Assembly: GCF_051958935.1 (NCBI RefSeq) | Contig: NZ_JBQCFP010000197.1 | Coordinates: 1 to 64,000 of the forward strand | Direction: 5' to 3' | From: Dokdonella_A sp051958935 | Lineage (GTDB): Bacteria > Pseudomonadota > Gammaproteobacteria > Xanthomonadales > Rhodanobacteraceae | DNA length: 64,000 bases | In this document: piece by piece, positions 16,482 to 27,111 of the stretch | Layout: every line of letters starts with the position of its first letter | How positions within the stretch are numbered: position 1 is the first letter of the stretch | The notes under the pieces: generated by a model | What the model was told of the DNA's origin: nothing | Database searches by the model: none | The model's input: only the letters and a program-made list of their open reading frames with translations | Program-made: the position numbers and the translations under genes

Positions 16482-17498
16482 TCAGCGCAGGTCGAACACG
16501 ATGCGGCCGTCGACCCGGCCGGACTTGAGCTGCGAGAACACCGCGTTGACGTCTTCGAGCCGCGCCGAGTGCACGCGCGTGCGCACCTTGCCTTCGGCGG
16601 CGAACGCGAGCGCCTCGGCCAGGTCGCGGCGCGTGCCGACGATCGAGCCGCGCAGCGTGATGCGCTTGAGCACGACGTCGAATACCGGCGTCGGGAAGTG
16701 TCCGGGAGGCAGGCCGACGAGGCTGATCGTGCCGCGCCGGCGCACGACCGCGAGCGCCTGTTCGAACGCGGGCAGCGAGACGGCCGTGACGAGCACCCCG
16801 TGCGCGCCACCGGCGGTCGCCTGCAGCGTGCGGGCGACCGCGTCGGACGCGCTCGCGTCGAGCGCGAGGTCCGCGCCGCAGTCGAGCGCGAGGGACAGTT
16901 TGTCCGCGGCGACGTCGAGTGCGACTACGTGCAGGCCCATCGCCTTCGCATACTGGATCGCGACGTGGCCGAGTCCGCCCACGCCGTAGATCGCGAGCCA
17001 CTCGCCCGGCCGCGCCTCGGTTTCGCGGATGCCCTTGTAGGTGGTGACGCCCGCGCAGAGGATCGGCGCGATCGACAGCGCATCGACGCCGGCTGGCAGC
17101 GGCGCGGCGTATGCGGCATTCGCGATCACGTACTCGGCGAACGCCCCGTTCACGCCGTAGCCCGTGTTGTGCTGCGCCTCGCACAGCGTCTCCCAGCCGG
17201 CGGTGCAGTGCTCGCAGCGTCCGCATGCGTCGTGGAGCCACGGTACGCCGGCGAGATCGCCTTCGCGCAGGTCCTTCACGCCGGGACCGAGGGCGGCGAC
17301 GATGCCGACGCCTTCGTGACCGGGGATGAACGGCAGCGTCGGCTGCACCGGCCAATCGCCGTCGGCCGCATGCAGGTCGGTATGGCAGACGCCGCTGGTC
17401 TGCACCTTGAGCAGCACTTCGCCTGGGCCGGGTACCGGCACCGGCAGGTCTTCGATGAGGAGCGGACGACCGAACGCACGTACGACGGCAGCTTTCAT
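16482..17498 (-). CDS. adhP: Zinc-dependent alcohol dehydrogenase, AdhP type
   Basis: A 338-residue medium-chain dehydrogenase. Catalytic zinc ligands are Cys37 in GVCHTDLHAADGDW, His60 in PGHEGVG and a later Cys in APILCAGVTTYKG. The structural zinc lobe has four cysteines in HDACGRCEHCTAGWETLC. The NAD-binding motif is GVGGLGHVAIQYAKAMG. It interconverts ethanol and acetaldehyde, giving fermentative NADH disposal or ethanol use. The enzyme is encoded toward the USP operon (convergent). An FNR-type box at 17556-17569 sits 64.5 nt before ATG 17498. Confidence 0.93.
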   Translation of the reverse strand: MKAAVVRAFGRPLLIEDLPVPVPGPGEVLLKVQTSGVCHTDLHAADGDWPVQPTLPFIPGHEGVGIVAALGPGVKDLREGDLAGVPWLHDACGRCEHCTAGWETLCEAQHNTGYGVNGAFAEYVIANAAYAAPLPAGVDALSIAPILCAGVTTYKGIRETEARPGEWLAIYGVGGLGHVAIQYAKAMGLHVVALDVAADKLSLALDCGADLALDASASDAVARTLQATAGGAHGVLVTAVSLPAFEQALAVVRRRGTISLVGLPPGHFPTPVFDVVLKRITLRGSIVGTRRDLAEALAFAAEGKVRTRVHSARLEDVNAVFSQLKSGRVDGRIVFDLR

Positions 17499-17555
17499 GG
17501 GCGACTCCGGCGCGGGGATGAAAGCCGCACCTTATCGCCTGCGATCGCCGCTGCC

Positions 17556-17569
17556 TTGATCGTCGTCAA
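17556..17569. promoter_or_regulatory. FNR-type box of the alcohol dehydrogenase gene
   Basis: TTGATCGTCGTCAA, 9 of 10 conserved bases; centre 17562.5, 64.5 nt from ATG 17498. The spacing matches the cco and USP boxes to within one base. Confidence 0.82.
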
Positions 17570-17622
17570 CCGCGCAGGGCGGTGATTGTCTCCCGATGCA
17601 GGCGGCGCGAGGCCTGCGCCGT

Positions 17623-20157
17623 CTACGCCGTTCCGGTGCGCCCGCCCGCGCGTGTCCGCACGGCGAGCGCGCAGGCGAGCAGGGCGAGCGGCAGCACGGC
17701 CGCGAGCGCGAGGATCCCCGGGGGCGGTACTTCGAAGCGGAAGAAGCGCGCGAGCGGCGGCAACGCGAGCGACGAGGCGAGCGCACTGCCCGCACCCGCG
17801 ACGACGATCCAGAACGTGCGATTGCGGGCTCGCCACAATCCATTACCGCGGTTGAGCGCGATGAGTCCGACGTTGCCGGCGACGAGGGCGACGAAGGCCG
17901 CCGCGGCGATGCCCGCGTCGGTGCATCCGCTCGCACGCGCGATCGCGTAGGCGATCGCGCACGCCGCGAACGCGAGCACGCCGTCGCCGATGCTGCCGGC
18001 GAGCAGGCGCAGGCCGAGCACGGCGCGGCGCGGGTCGCGTGGCGGGCGCTGCATGACGTCGTCGGCCGCGGCTTCGCGCTCGAACACGAGCGCGCAGGCC
18101 GGGTCGATCACGAGTTCGAGGAATACGATGTGGATCGGCCACAGCACGAGCGGCCCGCCGCCGAGCAGCGGCAGCAGCGCCATGCCCATGATCGGCACGT
18201 GCACGGCGAGGATGTAGCGCATCGCGCGCACGATGTTGTCGTGGATCGTGCGGCCGCGGCGAATGCCGCGCACGATCGAGACGAAATCGTCGTCGAGCAG
18301 CACGAGCGCGGCGGCCTCGCGCGCGACGTCGGTACCCCGCTTGCCCATCGCGATGCCGACGTCGGCGGCCTTGAGCGCAGGCGCGTCGTTGACGCCGTCG
18401 CCGGTCATCGCGACGACTTCGCCGCGCGCGCGCAGCGCCTCCACCAGGCGCAGCTTGTGCTGCGGCGTCACGCGCGCGAACACGCGCCGCCGCGCGATCG
18501 TGTCGGCGAGCTGCGTGTCGTCGCAGGCGGCGATCGCGGCGCCGCCGAGCGCGCCGTCGCCGACGTCGATGCCCGCCTGCCGCGCGATCGCCTCGGCGGT
18601 CTCGGCGAAATCGCCGGTCAGCATGATCACCTCGACGCCCGCCGCGCGCGCCTGCGCGACGGCGCCGGTGACGCCGTTGCGCAGCGGATCGGCGAATGCG
18701 ACGAGGCCGGCTTCGACGAACGCGAGCTCGTCCTGCCGTTCGGGCAGCGGCAGCGACGCGGGATGTTCGAGTGCGCCCACCGCGATCACGCGCAGGCCCT
18801 GGCGCGCGAGCGCGGCGACATCGGCGAGCAGGCGCGCGCGCCGTTCCGGTGCAAGCCGGCACAGGTCCGCGACCGCCTCCGGCGCGCCGCTGCACGCGCC
18901 GTCGAGCCCGCCGGGCGCGCGCCATACCTGCGTTCGCGCGAACAGCGCCGGCGTCAGCGGGTACTCGCGCACGCGCGTGCGTTCGCGCGCGTCGGCGGGC
19001 GATGGCGCCGCTTCGACGATCGCACGCTCCATCGGGTCGGTCGGATCGACGCGGCAGGCCAGCGCGGCCCGCGCGAGCAGGTCGTCGAGCGGCGCGCCGA
19101 TCGGCGCGCCGGAAGCGAGGTCCCAGGCCGATGCGCCGCAGCGCAGCGCGGCGACGCGCATGCGGTTCTCGGTGAGCGTGCCGGTCTTGTCCACGCACAG
19201 CACGGTGATCGCGCCGAGCGTCTCGATCGCCGGCATGCGCCGCGTGAGCACGTGTTCGCGCGCGAGGCGCCATGCACCGAGCGCGAGGAACACGGTGAGC
19301 ACGACCGGGAATTCCTCCGGCACGTTGGCGATCGCGAGCGTGATGCCCGCTAGCAGCGCGTCGATCCAGCCGCCGCGCAGCGCCACGTACAGGCCGGCGA
19401 CCAGCGCGCACAGCGCGAGCCCGATCGCCGCGAACGCGATCACCGCGCGGTCGATCTCCCGCTGCAGCGGGCTGCGCGGCGTCGCCGTGCGCACGAGCGA
19501 TGCGCCGATGCGACCGGCTTGCGTGCGCGCACCGGTTGCGACGACTTCGGCCAGCGCATGCCCGTGCGCGACGAGCGTGCCCCAGTACACATGGTCGGCG
19601 CGGGTCGGCGCGGCGAGGGCATCGCTCGTGGTCGTGCCCACGTGCTTGGGTGCCGGCAGTGCCTCACCGGTCAGCAGCGACTCGTCGACACCGAGTTGCG
19701 TCGCGTCGAGGAGGCGCGCGTCGGCCGGGACCCGATCCCCCTCGTCGAGCGCGAGCACGTCGCCGACCACGAGCCGGCGCGCATCGATGCGCAGGCGCGC
19801 GCCGTCGCGCAGGACCGATGCCTGCGGCGCGGACAGGTCGCGCAGCGCATCGAGCGCCTTTTGGGACTTGTCCGCCTGGCGCAGCGTGATGCCGATGACG
19901 GCGGCGACGGACGCGGCCAGCACGAGCGCTTCGCCGATGTCGCCGAGCACGACGTACAGCGCCGCCGCCGTGCCGAGCAACAGGAACATCGGCTCGGCCA
20001 GCACCGCGAGCGTTCGCGCGAGGAGGCCGCGCCGCTCTCCGCGCGGCAGTTCGTTCGCTCCGTCGCGCGCGAGCCGTCGTTCGGCCTCGGTCGTGTCGAG
20101 CCCGTGCCGGGCGTGCCCGGCCGACGACGGCTCTGCGACGGTTGCGTCGTCGTTCAT
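17623..20157 (-). CDS. Cation-translocating P2-type ATPase
   Basis: An 844-residue P-type ATPase of the Ca2+/Mn2+-like P2 group. An N-terminal cation ATPase domain (GLDTTEAERRLARDGANELP) comes first, then the actuator TGEALP, a helix with NVPEEFPVVLTVFLALGAWR (ion-site motif PEEFP at 280-284), phosphorylated Asp323 in DKTGT, and GDGVNDAPALKAADVGIAMG. There is no heavy-metal-binding domain and no CPC. The ion is unknown; PEEFP differs from the PEGLP of Ca2+ pumps. It starts 27 bases after the cytochrome b561 gene ends and is thus the third gene of an operon under the FNR-type box at 21153. Similar ATPases accompany USP and Anr-controlled genes in other proteobacteria. Confidence 0.88.
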   Translation of the reverse strand: MNDDATVAEPSSAGHARHGLDTTEAERRLARDGANELPRGERRGLLARTLAVLAEPMFLLLGTAAALYVVLGDIGEALVLAASVAAVIGITLRQADKSQKALDALRDLSAPQASVLRDGARLRIDARRLVVGDVLALDEGDRVPADARLLDATQLGVDESLLTGEALPAPKHVGTTTSDALAAPTRADHVYWGTLVAHGHALAEVVATGARTQAGRIGASLVRTATPRSPLQREIDRAVIAFAAIGLALCALVAGLYVALRGGWIDALLAGITLAIANVPEEFPVVLTVFLALGAWRLAREHVLTRRMPAIETLGAITVLCVDKTGTLTENRMRVAALRCGASAWDLASGAPIGAPLDDLLARAALACRVDPTDPMERAIVEAAPSPADARERTRVREYPLTPALFARTQVWRAPGGLDGACSGAPEAVADLCRLAPERRARLLADVAALARQGLRVIAVGALEHPASLPLPERQDELAFVEAGLVAFADPLRNGVTGAVAQARAAGVEVIMLTGDFAETAEAIARQAGIDVGDGALGGAAIAACDDTQLADTIARRRVFARVTPQHKLRLVEALRARGEVVAMTGDGVNDAPALKAADVGIAMGKRGTDVAREAAALVLLDDDFVSIVRGIRRGRTIHDNIVRAMRYILAVHVPIMGMALLPLLGGGPLVLWPIHIVFLELVIDPACALVFEREAAADDVMQRPPRDPRRAVLGLRLLAGSIGDGVLAFAACAIAYAIARASGCTDAGIAAAAFVALVAGNVGLIALNRGNGLWRARNRTFWIVVAGAGSALASSLALPPLARFFRFEVPPPGILALAAVLPLALLACALAVRTRAGGRTGTA

Positions 20158-20184
20158 TCGGTCCTGCGCCCGTCGCCGCGCGCG

Positions 20185-20760
20185 TCAGCGCCGCCGGCGG
20201 CGCGGCAGCATGCGCCGCAGCGCGTCGTCGCGCAGCAGCCAGTGATGGACGAGCGCGGCGCCGGCATGGCCGCCGACGAGCGCATAGCCCACGGAGGCGG
20301 CGCCTTCGTGCCACGCCTGCGCGCGTTGCGCGAGCGCCGGGTCGGGTGGCACGAGCGCGGGCAGCTCGAACGGGCCGAACGCGATGCGCGCGCCTTGCGC
20401 GCTCGCGAGCAGCCAGCCGAGCAGCGGCATCGCGACGAGGAACGCGTACAGCAGAACGCACAGCGCGAGCTCGAAGCGCTCGGGCAGCCGGGGCGGCGCC
20501 GGAACGATGGGCGGCCGCGGCCCCGCGCGCAGCGCGAGCCGCGCGAACACGGTCACGAACGCGCAAAAGCCGGCAAATGCATGCGCGCAGGCCAGCCAGT
20601 CGCGTTGCGGGCTGCCTTGTGCGAACAGATCGCGCGACTCGGCTGTCGCATACGCGGCGACGACGAGCAGCACCATCGCCCAATGCATCGCGATCGATGG
20701 CGAGCTGTAGCGGTGCGGATCGTTCTGCCAGCGCATGCGCTCCACCGGAACAGCCTTCAC
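20185..20760 (-). CDS. Cytochrome b561 family protein
   Basis: A 191-residue membrane protein with four helices. Candidate haem b ligands are His in SIAMHWAMVLLVVAAY, His in CAHAFAGFCAFV, and the HAGAALVHHW pair in the last helix, as in the prokaryotic b561 domain. It would move electrons between quinol and a periplasmic or membrane partner. I chose the GTG at 20760 because it overlaps the upstream stop as GTGA; ATG 20736 (MRWQNDPHRYS) is an alternative, and ATG 20796 would overlap the upstream gene by 40 bases. It lies between DUF190 and the P-type ATPase. Confidence 0.82.
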   Translation of the reverse strand: MKAVPVERMRWQNDPHRYSSPSIAMHWAMVLLVVAAYATAESRDLFAQGSPQRDWLACAHAFAGFCAFVTVFARLALRAGPRPPIVPAPPRLPERFELALCVLLYAFLVAMPLLGWLLASAQGARIAFGPFELPALVPPDPALAQRAQAWHEGAASVGYALVGGHAGAALVHHWLLRDDALRRMLPRRRRR

Positions 20761-21080
20761 GAGCGTCCACCGACGAGACCGAACTCGATCGGCCATTGCG
20801 CATACGCGAGCGCGACGGGTTCGCTGGCGAGCGAATCGACGAGGCGCCGCGCATCGTCCTGCGACAGCAGGAACTCGACGAGCATGGCCTGGCTCCCGGG
20901 CAGTTCGCCGAAGCGCGGTTCGTGCCGTCCGCCATGGCGGCCGAATCCGGCGATCGCGCGGAACACCGAGGCGCCCGGCATGCCGATGCTGCGCGCATGC
21001 TGCAGCAGCCATTCGTGGGTCGGCCGGCCCGGCTCGGCCGGGTCCTCGCAGAAATGGAATCGCAGGCATACGCCGCGCAT
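20757..21080 (-). CDS. DUF190 family protein
   Basis: A 107-residue soluble protein. RGVCLRFHFCEDPAEPGRPTHEWLLQHARSIGMPGASVFRAIAGFG and the following HGGRHEPRFGELPGSQAMLVEFL match the DUF190 (PF02641) fold, a ferredoxin-like domain related to PII-type signalling proteins. ATG 21080 has GAGGAG seven bases upstream; ATG 21119 is possible but has none. DUF190 proteins often accompany CrcB fluoride channels; here the partner is a cytochrome b561 and a P-type ATPase, so it may regulate ion transport. First gene of this operon. Confidence 0.82.
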   Translation of the reverse strand: MRGVCLRFHFCEDPAEPGRPTHEWLLQHARSIGMPGASVFRAIAGFGRHGGRHEPRFGELPGSQAMLVEFLLSQDDARRLVDSLASEPVALAYAQWPIEFGLVGGRS

Positions 21081-21152
21081 TGCAGCGCTCCTCGGCGGGA
21101 TTTCCGCTTCCGTGGGCATGCATGGATTGTCCGCGCCGCGCCGCGCGACGAG

Positions 21153-21166
21153 TTGACCCGGGTCAA
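21153..21166. promoter_or_regulatory. Symmetrical FNR-type box of the DUF190 operon
   Basis: TTGACCCGGGTCAA, a perfect palindrome with TTGAC/GTCAA half-sites (8 of 10 conserved bases of TTGAT-N4-ATCAA). The centre (21159.5) is 79.5 nt from ATG 21080 and 40.5 nt from the alternative ATG 21119. Confidence 0.7.
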
Positions 21167-21267
21167 GTCGGACCGGGGCGCGTGCGGCAGCGCGGGCTTC
21201 GCGGCCGCCGTGGGCGGTCGCCACCACCGGGAAACCGGCTTCCGGCTGGCGCGAAGGTGCAGGCAGA

Positions 21268-21344
21268 TGGCGCGCCCGAGAGGATTCGAACCTCCGACCA
21301 CCGCCTTCGGAGGGCGGTACTCTATCCAGCTGAGCTACGGGCGC
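21268..21344 (-). tRNA. tRNA-Arg (CCG)
   Basis: On the minus strand a 77-nt cloverleaf starts GCGCCCGTAGCTCAGCTGGA. The acceptor stem GCGCCCG pairs with CGGGCGC, the anticodon stem CCGCC/GGCGG encloses loop CTCCGAA with anticodon CCG, the T-loop GGTTCGAATCC is canonical, and CCA is encoded (21268-21270). It reads CGG arginine codons, common in this GC-rich genome. Confidence 0.97.
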
Positions 21345-21477
21345 ATCGTTGTTTCACCGGCGATCGGGCCGCCGGCGGGGCGGCAGTATAGCCGACTGCC
21401 GGCGCGGTCCGGGCCGCCGCGCGCAGTGGGTCACGACACCGGCCGGCGGCGCCTTCCGTGCGCCGGGCCGCGCCCGC

Positions 21478-21483
21478 TATAAT
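21478..21483 (+). promoter_or_regulatory. Consensus -10 element upstream of the cytochrome c gene
   Basis: An exact TATAAT stands out in GC-rich surroundings, about 67 nt upstream of the GTG start at 21550. TTCCGT at 21454-21459 is a weak -35 with an 18-base spacer. Confidence 0.55.
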
Positions 21484-21549
21484 CCCGGGACTTTTTGCAC
21501 GCCGAACGGGCCCATGGCCCGGCGCATCGCGTCCTTTCGAGGTGGATCC

Positions 21550-22080
21550 GTGACCAATCCCGTTCCCAAGACCGACATGGTCTTCCTCAAGCACTTCGCG
21601 CAGCTGATCGCGTTCCTCATGTTCGTCGCGGTGCTGCTCGTCGTGCTCGGCGCGTACATCTATTCCAAGCATCCGCCGGAAGAGAACCCGGACAAGGCGA
21701 AGGTCGTGGCCGAGCGCATCGCGCCGGTCGGCGGCGTCTACGCCGGCGACACCGGCCGTGCCGCGATGCAGGCTGCGCAGGACGCCGCGGCGAAGGCCGC
21801 CGCCTCGCAGGTCGCCTACGGCGGCACCACTGACGGCAAGACGATCTACGGCAACCTCTGCCACAGCTGCCACGACACGGGCGCCGGCGGCGCGCCGAAG
21901 GTCAGCGACAAGGCGGCGTGGGCGCCGCGTGTCGCGCAGGGCCTGGACACGCTCGTCAAGCATGCGATCGACGGCTTCACCGGCTCGGCGGGCGTGATGC
22001 CTCCGCGCGGCGGCAACCCGGCGCTCAACGACGAGCAGGTCAAGGCCACCGTCGAGTGGATCGCCGGCCAGGTGAAGTAA
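21550..22080 (+). CDS. Membrane-anchored cytochrome c5-like protein
   Basis: A 176-residue protein with one N-terminal helix (about 17-37, QLIAFLMFVAVLLVVLGAYIY), a linker rich in Ala, and a class I cytochrome c domain with a single haem site CHSCH at 104-108. GVMPPRGGNPALNDEQVKATVEWI supplies the Met ligand and the c5-type C-terminal helix. It should act in the periplasm as an electron carrier to terminal oxidases. GTG 21550 was preferred because GAGGTGG lies 6-8 bases upstream; in-frame ATG 21514 has no ribosome site. The gene is preceded by a consensus -10. Confidence 0.88.
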   Translation: MTNPVPKTDMVFLKHFAQLIAFLMFVAVLLVVLGAYIYSKHPPEENPDKAKVVAERIAPVGGVYAGDTGRAAMQAAQDAAAKAAASQVAYGGTTDGKTIYGNLCHSCHDTGAGGAPKVSDKAAWAPRVAQGLDTLVKHAIDGFTGSAGVMPPRGGNPALNDEQVKATVEWIAGQVK

Positions 22081-22094
22081 GACCCCTGCGTTCC

Positions 22095-22199
22095 CTGTAG
22101 GGCTGATCGAGCCGGTAGGGGCGGGTCGAGCCGCGCGGCGGCGAGTCCCGCCGCGGCGCGCCGCAAGGTTGCGGCAGTACGGGCAATGCACGTACTGCC
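22095..22199. repeat. Hairpins in the convergent spacer between cytochrome c and AcpH genes
   Basis: Two hairpins lie here: a GC-rich imperfect one around 22131-22163 (cgcgcggcgg / ccgccgcggcgcg) and a 9-bp perfect stem GGCAGTACG / CGTACTGCC at 22173-22181 and 22191-22199. The first part (gttccctgtaggg, ggtaggggcgggtcgagc) resembles degenerate copies of a dispersed 'GTAGGAGCGGG' element. The region probably terminates both flanking genes. Confidence 0.4.
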
Positions 22200-22273
22200 C
22201 GCACAAGAGCATCGCGCCTTCCGGCGCTCGCACAGAGCGCCCCGCGCCCTGCGTCGCTCGGCGACGCGCACGC

Positions 22274-22867
22274 CTACGGGAAGCCCAGCCGCGCCCGCTC
22301 GCGCCCCGCATGCGCGAGCAGATCCGGAAAGAACTCGGCGAAGTCGCCTTCGAGCACGTCCGCGTGCGCCTCGATCACGGGCATCGCCCGCGCGAGCGGG
22401 TTCTCGCGCGACAGTCGCTGCGACAGTCCGCGGAACGCGTCGGCGATCATCGCGCGCTCTCGGTAGCGTTCGGGGAGGTCATTGCGGCCGAGGTACTCGA
22501 CGAAGCGGCGCATGCGCGGCGGCACGTCGTCCGCGCGGCGTTCGAGCAGCGCACGCACGTCGCACGAGTACGTCGCGAGCGGCATGGGCGCCCAGCGCGA
22601 CCAGTCGCGCGCCAGCAGGTGGTCGAACCAGACGTCGAGCAGGATCCCGGCGTAACGGCGGAACGGCGGCGCGAAGCGCGCCCGCGCCTCGACCACGCGG
22701 GGATGCGCGTCGGTATACGCATCGACGCTCCGATGCAGGGCGATGCCCGCGCGCACCCCGGCATCGAGCGCGGGGTCGAGCGCGCCGCGCACGAAATCGC
22801 CGATGAGGCTGCCGAAGCGCACGTCGTCGTCGGCGCCCGCGAGCAGCGCGTGTGCGAGCAGGTTCAT
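22274..22867 (-). CDS. acpH: Acyl-carrier-protein phosphodiesterase family protein
   Basis: A 197-residue HD-type hydrolase. MNLLAHALLAGADDDVRFGSLIGDFVRG, then GIALHRSVDAYTDAHP and RYAGILLDVWFDHLLARDW, are the metal-binding signatures of AcpH (DUF479). AcpH removes the phosphopantetheine arm from holo-ACP in E. coli; some family members may have other substrates. Start ATG 22867. It follows, on the same strand, the end of the lectin-like gene at 22909 (41-base gap) and may be co-transcribed with the sigma/kinase operon. Confidence 0.82.
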   Translation of the reverse strand: MNLLAHALLAGADDDVRFGSLIGDFVRGALDPALDAGVRAGIALHRSVDAYTDAHPRVVEARARFAPPFRRYAGILLDVWFDHLLARDWSRWAPMPLATYSCDVRALLERRADDVPPRMRRFVEYLGRNDLPERYRERAMIADAFRGLSQRLSRENPLARAMPVIEAHADVLEGDFAEFFPDLLAHAGRERARLGFP

Positions 22868-22908
22868 GCGCCGATCGTCGGCGCGCGCGCCGACTTCGTC
22901 AACGCGTC

Positions 22909-23927
22909 TCAGGGCAAGGCATCGCCGAGGAAGGCGAGGAGCGCGGCGTCGCCGACGGCGCCGGGGTCGGTGAGGTCGAGGACCGCGAGCGCGGCGGGCA
23001 CCAGCGGCCGCACGAAGCGGAAATAATCGAACTGCGCCTCGAGGTCCGGATCGGCCGGCTGTTGCTCGTCGAGCCACGCATGCTCGATACGCGTGCGGTT
23101 GTGCTCTGCATACGGATAGGTCGAAGCGATCGCCTAGTCGGTGTAGACGGTCATGCCGACCTGCAGCGCGAGCGGAAAGTCGTCGCGACGGTAACGCCGG
23201 TGCACGAACCACGAAGCGCCGGGGTCGCGCACGAGGAGGCTCAGCGCAGGGCCGATGCGCGCGACGCGCAGTTCCTCCTCGTCGGCCTGCGCCGGCGCGA
23301 GCTCGAGGGCCGACACGCTGTGCGTCTCGGGCGGGATCGCCGCGCGCGTGGTCTTCGCCTCGAGCTGGTAGCTGCCCGGCTGGTCGGCGGCGCCGAACGA
23401 GAGGAACACGTAGCGTTCCGCACCCGGCTGCCACCACGAGGAATCGCAGCATTCCACGTCCTCGTGCGGCGCGCGCACGAGGATGCCCGCGAGCGAGAAC
23501 TCCGATCCCGCCGCGCCGCCATGCGTGCTGCCCGGCGCACCGCTGCCGCCCCGTGCGCGCGCGCGCACGCGCGCCGTCGCGACGAAGTCGCCGCTGACGA
23601 GCTGGAACGCGAGTTCGCCGACGTAGTCCTCGTACCACGTGCTCGTCCACGGCACGAACGTGATCCAGCCCGCGAGCGACACATCGATGTCGAACTGCTC
23701 GAGCGGGTCGCGGCCCCAGTATTCCTCGCGCCAGAGGCGGCGCCAGTTGCCGAGCGTCGCGGACGCATCGAACTCGTCGGAGAACGGCACGATGTCGGCC
23801 GACTCGGGGCGCTCGAAGCCGTCGCGCAGCACGAGGTCGGGCAGCGGCAGCTCGCCCGCATGCGCGGTGCCGGCGGCGAGCACGATACCGAGCAGCGCGC
23901 AGGGCGGCAGGGCAATGCGTGGATGCG

Positions 23928-23931
<4 letters not shown>
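22909..23931 (-). pseudogene. Secreted lectin-like (DUF1349-type) protein interrupted by an in-frame amber codon
   Basis: The frame opens at GTG 23931 (GTGA overlap with the kinase stop) with a signal peptide ending AAGTAHAG. It contains LVLRDGFERPES and a concanavalin-like beta-sandwich rich in Trp and Tyr (WRRLWREEYWGRDPLEQFDIDVSLAGW, SWWQPGAERYVFLSFG). It stops at TAG 23134-23136 after VGMTVYTD. The same frame then continues, clearly coding, for 75 residues (AIASTYPYAEHNRTRIEHAW...FLGDALP) to TGA 22909-22911. Family relatives have a tryptophan after YTD, so TGG to TAG is the likely change. If the stop is real, a 265-residue product lacking the C-terminus is made. It could instead be a sequencing error or readthrough. 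Confidence 0.7.
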
Positions 23932-26467
<2,536 letters not shown>

Positions 26468-26471
<4 letters not shown>

Positions 26472-27031
26472 GGCGCCATCCACTCGGCCATCCAGGCCTT
26501 CGCGCGCTTGAGTTCGCGCTGCACGGTGCGCAGCGAGAGGCCGGTGAGCTCGACCAGCTCGTCGCTGTCGAGGCCGATGAACCAATGCTGCTCGATCAGG
26601 CGCAGCAGGCGCGGGTCGACACGCTCGAGCAGCGCGAGCGCCTCGTCGAGCGCGAGCAATGCCTCGTCAATGTTGCCGTCATGCCCATCCGCCGGTGCGA
26701 ATTCCACCGGCACGCCGCCGCCGCCGCGCTTCGCGCTCGCGCGGGCGCGTGCATGGTCGATCACGATCTGGCGCATCACGCGTGCCGACAGCGCGAGGAA
26801 GTGCTCGCGCGTGAGGCGCGCATCGGTACCGTTCGCGGCGACGCGCGCGTACGCCTCGTGCACGAGCACGGTCGTCGACAGCGTCGCACCGGGGATGCGG
26901 CGGAACAACTGGCGGTGCGCGATGCGCTTGAGCTCGGCGTATACCTCCGGCAGCAGCGCGCGCAGGTCGCGCGCGTCACCGTAGCCGGCTTGCGCGAGAC
27001 GCTCGGCGAGTTCGGCGTCGCTCGTCCCCAT
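26468..27031 (-). CDS. ECF sigma factor (Sigma70_ECF / TIGR02999 group)
   Basis: A 187-residue sigma factor with LLPEVYAELKRIAHRQLFRR and TTVLVHEAYARVA at the start of region 2, REHFLALSARVMRQIVIDHARARASAKRGGG after it, and region 4 with RLLRLIEQHWFIGLDSDELVELTGLSLRTVQRELKRAKAW. This is the PF07638 group that commonly lies beside Ser/Thr kinases and lacks an anti-sigma factor gene; none is present here. The start MGTSDAEL at 27031 was chosen because upstream residues are low complexity. It directs RNA polymerase to unknown promoters, possibly including its own operon. Confidence 0.88.
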
Positions 27032-27111
27032 CGCTGGCCCCGCGCCCCGCCGCGGTACGGCGGGCACGCTGGCGATTGTGGCGCGGGCGGTCGCGCTGCG
27101 CACGCGCGGGC

